Shown in pieces: positions 55,448-64,000 of a stretch of DNA of 64,000 nt (the stretch's first letter is position 1; every line of letters begins with the position of its first letter). The notes under the pieces were generated by a model, which made no database searches, was not told the DNA's origin, and was given only the letters and a program-made list of their open reading frames with translations. The translations under genes and the position numbers were made by a program. This DNA comes from Aspergillus flavus (taxonomy: Eukaryota; Ascomycota; Eurotiomycetes; Eurotiales; Aspergillaceae): the NCBI RefSeq assembly GCF_009017415.1, contig NC_092405.1:3038001-3102000 (forward strand). The letters are read 5' to 3'.

Positions 55448-58400
55448 ATGGTGGCTCCGGCCTCGACGGGAGGCAACTCGACTGGCGGACAGCCTCCGGC
55501 GAGCCGTCAACCCACCCGATCCTCTAGCACCCACCCGTCGCATTCTCACAATGTACCCTTAAGTGCTCGACGGTCTACACCTCTCGACTTGTCCACGGTT
55601 GAGCGACGTGGACAGCCCAATGCCCCTCGAGAGCCAAGTAAACGTATCCGACCTCACGGTTTACAAGAGGCACCTACGTTTCGGCCGACTGAGGAGGAAT
55701 TCAAGGATCCGGAAAAATATATCCGTAAGATAGCGCCCGAAGGCAAGAAATATGGAATCTGTAGGATCATTCCACCAGAAGGCTGGCAACCGCCGTTTGC
55801 CATTGACACAGAGGTATGTACATACTTGTGATGATTTGTTGGCTTGTCAGGATACATCTCCATGGCTGTCTATCAGCTCGGATGGGAATCCCTTTCCCCC
55901 CTTCTGCCAATTCACAATAATACAAGTGAGGTATGGAGGCTGACAAACCGTCTTACAGCGATTCCACTTCAAAACCCGCCGACAGGAGCTCAACTCGGTT
56001 GAAGGAGGTATGCCCCCGCGTTCAGCCACGTCTGCCGCCGGTGGTGCTCCGCAGCCCAGTTCTGACCCGGACCCAGGAACCCGAGCAAATCTAAACTATC
56101 TCGATCAGCTGGCCAAATTCCACAAACAACATGGGACCAATCTCAACCGTTTTCCGAGCGTCGATAAACGCCCTCTGGATTTGTACAAGTTGAAAAAGGC
56201 TGTCGAGGTTAGGGGTGGTTTTGACCAAGTGTGCAAGATGAAGAAATGGGCAGAGATTGGCCGCGATCTTGGCTACAGTGGCAAAATCATGTCTTCACTT
56301 TCAACATCGCTGAAGAATTCCTATCAGCGATGGCTCCAACCATACGAAGAGTACCTCCGCGTGGCTAAGCCCGGGGTGCAGCAACAATTGGAGCTAGAAC
56401 ATGGTGGCCCTTACACACCATCACCTCATCAGTCGCCTATGGCTAAAAAGCCCATGCCACTTGACAATGGCACGTCACACATGCTACCCAAGGGAACAAT
56501 GAGTGTCCCGCCGTCAGCTCCGCAGAGCACTCCTAGGGAGGTTGAAGCAACCCCAGATAAACCAACACCTCCAATTGAGCCGACGCCTTCTCGGCCAATA
56601 GCTTCTGGGTTCACACCCGTGAATGCTAGTTCGGGATTTACTGCTGTCAACCGGTCGCCATCTTTTGTAGCAGTAAACAACAATCCGACCATAAAGCGTG
56701 AAATTGAGAATGGCTCTTTGACACCGAAAAGTGTCGCCGAGCATCCTTCAATCTCGACTCCTGTCTCTAATGGCCATGGCCATCACACAAAGCGCGCGAT
56801 TAGCCACGAAAGTGGTTCTCAAACTGAAAATGGAGATGACCCGAACGGTCGGCGTAGTAAGCGTCTTCGCAAAGGTGTGTAAACATTGTTGTCATCCATC
56901 ATTCTATGCGAAACCTAATGATTTCGTAGATGCGCCTTTACCTACAATTGCCGGTTCACATATGAGTCTTCTTCGGCCCGCCCCGCCCCGGGCACGGAAG
57001 AGTGACGGCCGAAAGACGGGTGATGTAAGCTGATATCACGTTGCCGATCGTGATTATACTGTGCTAACTATACCTAGAAATGTGAGAATTGTGGCAAATC
57101 CGAAGACATCTCCTCGATCCTGGTGTGCGATAGTTGCGAGCAAGGATATCACAAGTACTGTCTTGACCCCCCTCTGACTACCATCCCCGAATACGATTGG
57201 CACTGCCCAAAATGCCTGGTAGGCACAGGGGAGTTTGGCTTCGAGGAAGGAGGAGTCTACTCGCTTAAACAGTTTCAAGAAAAGGCAAATAACTTCAAAA
57301 AGAGTTATTTCGCCTCAAAGATGCCCTTTGATCCTGTCCTCAACAGTCATAGACGGGAGTCTGAGGACGACGTGGAACGCGAGTTCTGGAGATTAGTGGA
57401 GAGCCTGACAGAGACCGTTGAAGTAGAGTATGGTGCTGACATACATTCGACTACTCACGGTAGTGGATTTCCTACTATTGAACGGAATCCTCTTGATCCT
57501 TATTCAGTTGACCCTTGGAACCTGAATGTTCTTCCTTTCCACGGTGACTCATTATTCCGCCATATCAAGTCGGACATCTCTGGCATGACAGTCCCCTGGG
57601 TTTATGTCGGCATGTGTTTCTCAACATTCTGCTGGCATAATGAAGACCATTATGCGTACTCAGCCAACTATCAACACTTTGGTGCCACAAAAACTTGGTA
57701 CGGCATTCCTGGGGCTGACGCAGAAGCGTTTGAGGAAGCGATGCGGCAGGCAGTCCCGGAGCTTTTCGAGGGTCAGCCTGATCTTCTCTTCCAACTAGTA
57801 ACCTTAATGCCGCCAGATCAGCTCAGAAAGGCTGGTGTTAATGTGTATGCGCTTGATCAACGAGCTGGGCAATTCGTCATCACCTTCCCCCAAGCGTACC
57901 ACGCAGGATTCAATCATGGCTTTAATTTTAATGAGGCTGTCAACTTTGCACCTGCAGACTGGGAACCTTGGGGTGCAATGGGTGTGGAGCGTCTACAGGA
58001 TTTCCGGCGACATCCTTGTTTTTCGCATGACGAATTACTTTTAACAGCGGCAGCTCGTGATACATCCATTACAACTGCTAAATGGTTGTCTCCGGCCCTT
58101 CAGCGGACCTGCACACGGGAACTTTCTGAGCGAGCTTCATTTTTCTCTCGACATCGGGAAGTTGCTCCGCACCATTGCACGCTTGGTTCTGAAGATGCCA
58201 TGGACATTGGTGGTTGCCAGCTGAAGTTCGTAGTCGAAGATGAGGACCTACCTGAAGAAGATTACCAGTGCCAGTGGTGCAAAGCTTATGCTTATCTGAC
58301 ACAATTTCGCTGCCATAAAACCGGGAAAACCGTTTGTTTGTCACATATCGATATGAATGTTTGTTGTGGAGAGCCACTAAAACAAAAGCTACTTGGGCCA

Positions 58401-60952
58401 GATCACACATTACGGTACCGATTTAGTGATGAGGCTCTGAAGGCCTTGGTGCAAAAAGTTCAGGACCGTGCCAGGATCCCGGAAGCATGGGGTGAGAAGC
58501 TCGACAAGACATTGGAAGATGAGCCTAGGCCACAGTTGAAGGTCCTTCATAACCTATTGAGTGAAGGTGAGAAAATCCCATACCATTTGCCTGGTCTCCA
58601 AGATCTTGCGGCCTTCGTCCAGCGCTGCGATAAGTGGGTTGAAGAAGCAACCAACTATATTACCCGGAAGCAGCAAAACCGGAGGAAAAATGAGAAGGCT
58701 TGGCGAAGAAGCAGTTCTAAAGCCGCGCAGCTGGAAGAACGTGATCGTGAAGTTCGCAGAGTAGAAAATATCTACGCCCTTCTTGCAGAGGCTGATAAAC
58801 TGTCGTTCGACTGTCCACAGATGGCTTCTCTGGAAGAGAAGACCCGCGAGATCGAGAAATTCCGCCAGGACGTTAACGTTGCCCTCATGAACCCCCACAT
58901 TCGATCGGTCCAGGAAGTTGAAGATCTGGTGGAGTCCGCACGTAATTTCAACGTGGATATCCCCGAGGTTGAAGGACTGGAACATATTCTCCGGCAAATG
59001 AAATGGAACGAGGAAGCGCGTCGGAAGCGCGATCAATACCTGACACTCAAGGACTGTCAAGAACTAATTCTGGCTGGTGAGCAGCTGGGTTTGTCGGATA
59101 CCAACGATCATCTGGTCTACTTTAAGGATCTATGCCGCCATGGTGAGGCCTGGGAAGCTAAAGCCAAAGAATTGATGTCTGTAGAAGCTGTTCACTACCA
59201 GCAACTAGAAGCCTTATCTGCCCAGGCTTCTCGTTTCCCTGTCTCCCCTGAGACGCTTTCTGCAGTAGATGCCATATTGACAAAACAGCGTGAAGCGCAG
59301 AAAAAAATCCAGTCTCTGTATGAGAGAAGCAAGGATCCGGAATTCAGGAACCGCCCCAAGTACAAGGAAGTCCGCGAACTCATGGAGTCCCTTGAGGAGC
59401 TGAACAGCCGGCCAACTGGAGCCATTGACCTGGAACGTGAGCAGAAGCGCCATGAGGATTGGATGAGAAAAGGCAAGAAATTATTCGGAAAGGCAAATGC
59501 CCCGCTACATATCTTGAAGTCGCATATGGAATATGTTGAAAAGAGGAACTCGTATTGTTTTGATTTGGAAGACCGCTGTCGACCCCCGGTCGAACCTTCA
59601 TCGCGAGATAACACCCCCGATGGTTTGTTAGACAATAATAATATCACACCTAGCATGTGGGGCGGTGGGAAATCACGGAAGCGAGACGTCTTCTGTATTT
59701 GCAGACACTCTGAAGCTGGAATGATGATCGAGTGCGAAGTCTGCCACGAGTGGTCAGTCTCCCTTGCTCCTCCATTCTGGTTAGTTAACGCTATAGGCAC
59801 TGGCTAACTCTTAATAACAGGTATCACGGCAAGTGCCTAAAGATTGCGAGGGGCAAAGTCAAAGAATTCGACAAGTATACCTGTCCTATCTGCGATTGGC
59901 GCCAAAAAATACCCCGAGATGCGGCTCGTCCAAAGCTAGAAGATCTTCTAGACTGGCAGGCCGAAGTCGCAGGCTTGCCTTTCCAACCTGATGAGGAACA
60001 AACCTTGGACAACATCATCAATCAAGCAGTTGGTTTCCGAGACTTCCTCCATGGCTTCACCAACGCCGCATGCACCACGACTGAGGAGGTTCCCACATTG
60101 ATATTCTATCTCCGAAAGATAGAAGGCGCGGAGGTCTTGTTGGCGTACGAAACCAACTTCTTCCGACAAGAGATCCATAAATGGGCTCCGGTAGCACCAG
60201 AACCGCCTCCGATCCTGGAACAGTCTCTGTCGACTCGCAAGCCACGTCCAACAAAACAGCAAAAGATTATGGCACAGCTCGGCGTTGACCGCCCTGAGGA
60301 TCTCCCTCCTCATTTGCGTACAAAACACCCCAGCCGTAAATCTATTGATTTACAATCGGGCAAGTCTTCCCTGCTTCCTGAATCACAGACTTCGGGCGAT
60401 GGCTCAAATTCCGATTCAAATCGTGGTGAACCTACATTGGCCCCTATGACTGATGCCCAAAACCCGCCTTATCCTTTCTCTGCCAATTATTCGCTTCCTG
60501 CAAGCGATTCTACACCGGCATTTGCTCCTAGCTCTTCTGCTTTCCTGCCACATGTTGCTGCTCACTCCCCTTCATTCCCTGCACGCTCCCCATCTCCAAG
60601 TCATGAAGGACTTGATGCATCTCTCTTTAGCTCTCCACGGTTCAATAGGGACCCTGACGACGGACCACCAGGGGTCGATGTTGATAATGAAAACCCCTTT
60701 GACAGCAGTCCTCGGCAGAATCTTGACGATGTCTTTGCAGATTTGACAAATCAAGATGCAGAGCCCGAGCCGGAACCAGGGCAAGAGCCAGAGCTCATGG
60801 AGAACACACATGCTAATGAGGCTCTGGAAGTACTTGATGCGAGCAATGGGGATCGTTCTGAAACTCCGCAGGACGAGGAGCCACAGGACGATAAGTCCAG
60901 TGCGGAAGTCAATGGCGCAGTTGAGGCCGATCGCAGTACAGAGGATTTGTAA
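55448..60952 (+). CDS. kdmB: KDM5/JARID-type histone H3K4 demethylase
   Basis: Fe(II)/2-oxoglutarate demethylase of H3K4me3/me2; the A. nidulans KdmB orthologue affects secondary metabolism. Five exons (55448-55813, 55959-56874, 56930-57024, 57078-59752, 59821-60952) give 1727 residues. Domains in order: JmjN ([18 protein letters not shown], split by intron 1), ARID ([18 protein letters not shown]...[16 protein letters not shown]), PHD1 ([20 protein letters not shown]), JmjC, C5HC2 zinc finger ([15 protein letters not shown]), PLU-1 helical region and PHD2 ([25 protein letters not shown], split by the last intron). Iron ligands appear intact: His646 and Glu648 in [14 protein letters not shown], and His734 in [17 protein letters not shown]. 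The C-terminal ~250 residues are Ser/Pro/acidic and disordered. The gene follows a 2.6-kb intergenic region with a CT-rich leader. Confidence 0.96.
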
Positions 60953-61739
60953 CGCTGTTTTAAAGTATAATCCCTATCAACAAATTGGCGCTTCATGGGT
61001 TCTCCAGATTCTTGCCTTGCGCATTCATGACAACGATGCGAGTATAACGATATCTACAAAATGAGTTCGATTGAAAGAGTGCGTTCGATGCATTGTTTTC
61101 CGCATGATCCGATATTCCAAGGCGCTGCCTTCACAAGTCTCCAGGGAGGCTTACTCTTGTGTTCTTGATGTAAAGTTATTATGGTATTGATATTCCCGGG
61201 ACGCAATCGATTAGTACGTGCTTTCCTTGTCAGCTGGCTTTGACAATCATTTTATTTGTTGCGACTCAGCGGTCTGTTCCTTCTTCCTCTCTTCCTCTCT
61301 CTTTCTTCGCCATGCATTACGTCTGCTTACATGGACCGGGTGTATCAAAAAAATGTGGGGTGTCCTGGGAGCTGGCAATTTTTCAACGCGCGCGTGGTCT
61401 GTTTTTTCCTTTCTTTCTTTTGTTTCTTTTTATCTTTTTATTTTATCTCTTTTCTTTGCTTCGATTGATATTTACGTCGTTCTATATCTACAAGGGTGAA
61501 CCTGAAGTGATAGCCCATGACCTGTTATCTGATTTCACCACCCATGCCTCTATAAGGCCAAGCAAGCCCGTCTCTGTACGCTGGTATCATTGAGTGGTAT
61601 GCTCATGTCTACTGGATTCCTCTCGTCTTTGCTTTGTTTGGCCCTGTGCTCCGTGTAATACTAGTCAGAGTACCGATTTTCTGTACCTTTAATGAATAGA
61701 CATTAGTTCGCTCAAACTGACATTCTCGCCTTTGCCACG
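60953..61739. other. Convergent intergenic region kdmB / ACC-deaminase-family gene
   Basis: Presumed 3' UTRs, with a T/C-rich stretch around 61,270-61,470 that opens spurious frames. No supported gene. Confidence 0.5.
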
Positions 61740-62945
61740 TCACTCGATGTCTGCATACGCACTTAGGGCCGACTGCCCACCGGTGTGGATAAATAGTGCA
61801 TTTACTCGACCTTCGCTGGGCGAGCTCTCAAGGCGGCGTGACCAGTCTCTGATGAGTTCGCCCTCCTGTACCCAGTGCATTACGCCTCTCATAACCTTGA
61901 CTGTGTACACAGGATCAACGATGACCCCTTCTTCCTGCGCTAGAAATGCCAGGGTCTTCTTGGATGTCTGGTCCAGTTCTCCGTAGGCTGTGCCAGCAAA
62001 CCGATCGTCTAACTGGACATCTTCCGGTGTGACGTCCCGCTCAGGGTCCAGTCCAATGAGATATGCCGCACGCCGGGCAAAGTTGAGCACTCGACCTTCA
62101 TGATATTCTCGCGGCTTGGTAGGGGAATTCAAGATCCCGATGACCTTACGACCAATAACCCTCTCTGCATTTTCATCCTGTCGCTGTGCCTCGATTTTCT
62201 GCAGTAATTTGAACCCCGCAATCAAGCCTCCCACGGTACTTCCACTCCCACACGCAACAAATACATAATCGAACCGGCCATTTTCTCCCAGTTGCTCCTT
62301 TTCCTGCGCCGCAATTTCAAATGCGCACCGCGCATACCCCAGCCCACCCAAGGGATGCAAACTAGCCCCCGAAGGAATCCAGTAGGGCACCTTCCCCTGA
62401 GCACGCAATCCCTCCAGAATAGGCGTAATCGGGTCACTGTTATCCACCGTCGAACTATCCTCGAGCATCCGCACCTCCGCTCCTAGAAGCCGGGCAATTT
62501 GCACGTTACCCGTGCGTAGAAAAACATCCTTATCTGAACTGGCAGTTAAACCGCCTCCTGTAGCTTTATGGAGAATAACAATTGCTTCGAGTCCGAGTCG
62601 TCGCGCTACCGAGGCGACTTGCACTGTATGATTGCTTTGGATAGCACCCTCGGTCACCAGGGTGGTGGTAGCCTTTGCTTCTGATCTTTCTCCGGGTCCA
62701 TGCAAACTTGAATTAGACAGGATGTCAGGGACAATATACTCGAGTTTGCGGTACTTGTTGCCTGCACAGGCGAATGGGGAGGAGTGGTCTTCGCGCTTTG
62801 CGAAGAGGGAGACTGCGGGGGCGGATCTGGGGTTGTGATTGAGGTGTCTGGTTAGTGCTGGGAGAGGATGAATGGGAGAGGGGTAGGGATATAGAAGAGG
62901 GTATCTGGGGAGCTTTGCGAAGGTTTCTGGGAGAGAGAAGGACAT
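61740..62945 (-). CDS. PLP enzyme of the ACC deaminase / D-cysteine desulfhydrase family
   Basis: Fold-type II pyridoxal-phosphate enzyme. ACC deaminase opens the ring of 1-aminocyclopropane-1-carboxylate; D-cysteine desulfhydrase releases H2S from D-cysteine. Single exon, 401 residues, slightly longer than the bacterial enzymes. The PLP lysine is Lys64 in CAGNKYRKLEYIVPD. TEGAIQSNHTVQVASVARRLGL carries the SxHT-type loop with the family's serine. CGSGSTVGGLIAGFKL is the phosphate-binding Gly loop. HTGGQSALSAY is the C-terminal strand. The segment usually used to tell the two activities apart (YG-x-P-x-E in ACC deaminase) reads AYGELDQ here, so I leave substrate open. No targeting signal is obvious. 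Confidence 0.88.
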   Translation of the reverse strand: MSFSLPETFAKLPRYPLLYPYPSPIHPLPALTRHLNHNPRSAPAVSLFAKREDHSSPFACAGNKYRKLEYIVPDILSNSSLHGPGERSEAKATTTLVTEGAIQSNHTVQVASVARRLGLEAIVILHKATGGGLTASSDKDVFLRTGNVQIARLLGAEVRMLEDSSTVDNSDPITPILEGLRAQGKVPYWIPSGASLHPLGGLGYARCAFEIAAQEKEQLGENGRFDYVFVACGSGSTVGGLIAGFKLLQKIEAQRQDENAERVIGRKVIGILNSPTKPREYHEGRVLNFARRAAYLIGLDPERDVTPEDVQLDDRFAGTAYGELDQTSKKTLAFLAQEEGVIVDPVYTVKVMRGVMHWVQEGELIRDWSRRLESSPSEGRVNALFIHTGGQSALSAYADIE

Positions 62946-63066
62946 GTTGATGGGTGAGTTGGTTTGTTGATTTGGAGAGCAGTGATGTAATGGGAGAAGT
63001 ATATATCGTGCACCGAATCAGAATATGCTATATAAACCTAGAGTTCAAGGCCGGTATCAACAGCTG

Positions 63067-63140
63067 GGTCCCATAACTCAGTCGGTTAGAGTGCTGAGCT
63101 AATAACTCAGAAGTCGAGAGTTCGAGCCTCTCTGGGACCA
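63067..63140 (+). tRNA. tRNA-Ile (anticodon AAT)
   Basis: A 74-nt intron-less cloverleaf. Acceptor arms GGTCCCA and TGGGACC pair fully. The D arm is ACTCAGTCGGTTAGAGT. The anticodon stem CTGAG/CTCAG encloses loop CTAATAA with AAT at positions 34-36. The T arm is GAGAG-TTCGAGC-CTCTC and the discriminator is A. CCA is not encoded, as usual for eukaryotes. A34 would be edited to inosine. Transcription should end in the T runs further downstream. Confidence 0.97.
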
Positions 63141-63402
63141 TGTCTTTTTGCGTGGTTTTTAACCTTGTCTATGCATTAATGGAGTGGCTGGCACTGTTTT
63201 TCTCTTCTACTTTTTTTTTTAAGCTCCATTTTCGATCAATTTTATAGATTGCTGTAGCGAATGATTAGCTGATGCTATGTAGTCGGTACGAAGTGCGATG
63301 ATTTTCCGTCCATAGATATATTTATATATTTTCTCATCGCTTATCACCATCACCAACGCCACCGTCAACAACGCGGGGAACAACACCACACAAACCCACA
63401 CA

Positions 63403-64000
63403 ATGGCCAATAATTCCGAGCATACTCTTTTCCGGTTCTTAAAAGCTGCTCTGCAGACACATCACCGGTTTCTCTCTGGCGCATTGACACGCGCAGAAGC
63501 ACCCGTCTACGTCATCGGCAATCCCTCCGCGGACCTCGACTCTATCATCTCCGCGATAACCTACTCATACTTCGCCAACAACACTGACCGGCACCATGTT
63601 CCCCTGATAAACCTACCGAACGTTCCATCGGGCTCTGAGCTGCACCGGTTGCGACCGGAGTTCGTCAAAGCTTTATGGTTGTCAACTCACCCCCCGGCGC
63701 GAGGTGAGCAACCATGGGAGGAGACACCCGAATCGGCCGGGGCGATCCTCCACGACCATATCCTCACCGTGGCAGATTTCAACGCACACATGGAGGAGAA
63801 AGGAAAGGTTAACGAAAAATATCAGATAAGCGCCGATGCGGTTCTTGTAGACTGGAATGCACTGCCAAACGACACCCCGGACGGACAGAAAGGAAAGGGT
63901 AGTTTAGACGGGCTGCCGACGGTTGAATTCAACGTGATAGGCTGCGTTGACCATCACCAAGACGATGGATTCCTTCGTCCCGGTATCCAACCGAAAGTCA
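63403..64000 (+). CDS. ppx1: Exopolyphosphatase (DHH/DHHA2 family), 5' part only
   Basis: Ppx1-type exopolyphosphatase hydrolysing terminal phosphate from polyphosphate. The frame is open from ATG 63403 to the right edge (199 codons), so the C-terminal half is outside the window. The DHH-superfamily motif I is YVIGNPSADLDSIISAI near residues 36-52. VLVDWNALP is motif II and GCVDHHQDDGF carries the DHH motif. The yeast protein has about 400 residues and the same order. It starts 262 bp after the tRNA gene. No intron is seen in the visible part. Confidence 0.92.
   Translation, partial: MANNSEHTLFRFLKAALQTHHRFLSGALTRAEAPVYVIGNPSADLDSIISAITYSYFANNTDRHHVPLINLPNVPSGSELHRLRPEFVKALWLSTHPPARGEQPWEETPESAGAILHDHILTVADFNAHMEEKGKVNEKYQISADAVLVDWNALPNDTPDGQKGKGSLDGLPTVEFNVIGCVDHHQDDGFLRPGIQPKV

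Overview
The window looks like a chromosomal segment of a filamentous ascomycete of the Eurotiales, most likely Aspergillus or a close relative. The reasons are short introns (mostly 50-100 nt) with GTANGT-type donors and CTAAC/CTRAC branch sites, CT-rich leaders, and a set of proteins typical of that group: an Sfh5 with a Pro/Glu-rich tail, a short Cog2, a KdmB-type demethylase and a GliT-like flavoprotein. I could build 30 protein genes (one cut by the right edge) and one tRNA. Most are conserved single-copy housekeeping genes. I see no transposon, virus, CRISPR array or secondary-metabolite cluster.

Left third (1-23.9 kb): lipid transfer (sfh5); two TFIID subunits (taf6, taf11) on either side of S-adenosylmethionine decarboxylase, whose long leader carries short upstream ORFs; a Cys-rich single-pass membrane protein; a small spliced membrane-protein candidate; an adenylate-kinase-like gene; two mitochondrial membrane-protein biogenesis genes (oxa1 for the inner membrane, mim1 for the outer); the Cdc48 cofactor shp1/p47; the cytosolic Fe-S scaffold cfd1; an unknown 428-residue protein; and cog2.

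Middle (23.9-45.1 kb): mitochondrial ribosomal protein L1 and cytosolic glutamyl-tRNA synthetase diverge from one short promoter. They are followed by a divergent plasma-membrane H+-ATPase, a secreted thioredoxin-reductase-like flavoprotein, a secreted GH18 chitinase with an unusual sequon-rich insertion, a Ca3427-like periplasmic-binding-fold protein, a PQ-loop membrane protein, glucosidase II alpha and nucleoside diphosphate kinase.

Right third (45.1-64 kb): a mitochondrial membrane protein, Met12-type methylenetetrahydrofolate reductase, the queuine transglycosylase partner subunit, thymidylate kinase, the Slx1 nuclease, a long intergenic stretch, the KDM5-type histone demethylase kdmB, an ACC-deaminase-family enzyme, tRNA-Ile(AAU) and the start of an exopolyphosphatase.

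The genes do not form one pathway. The local logic is shared promoters between divergent pairs and very close convergent 3' ends. Exon boundaries were placed by eye from splice motifs, reading phase and remembered family conservation. No database search was possible. The items most worth a second look are the upstream ORFs of the AdoMetDC gene, the 93-residue spliced membrane protein, the chitinase insertion, the in-frame intron of taf11 and the atypical kinase.
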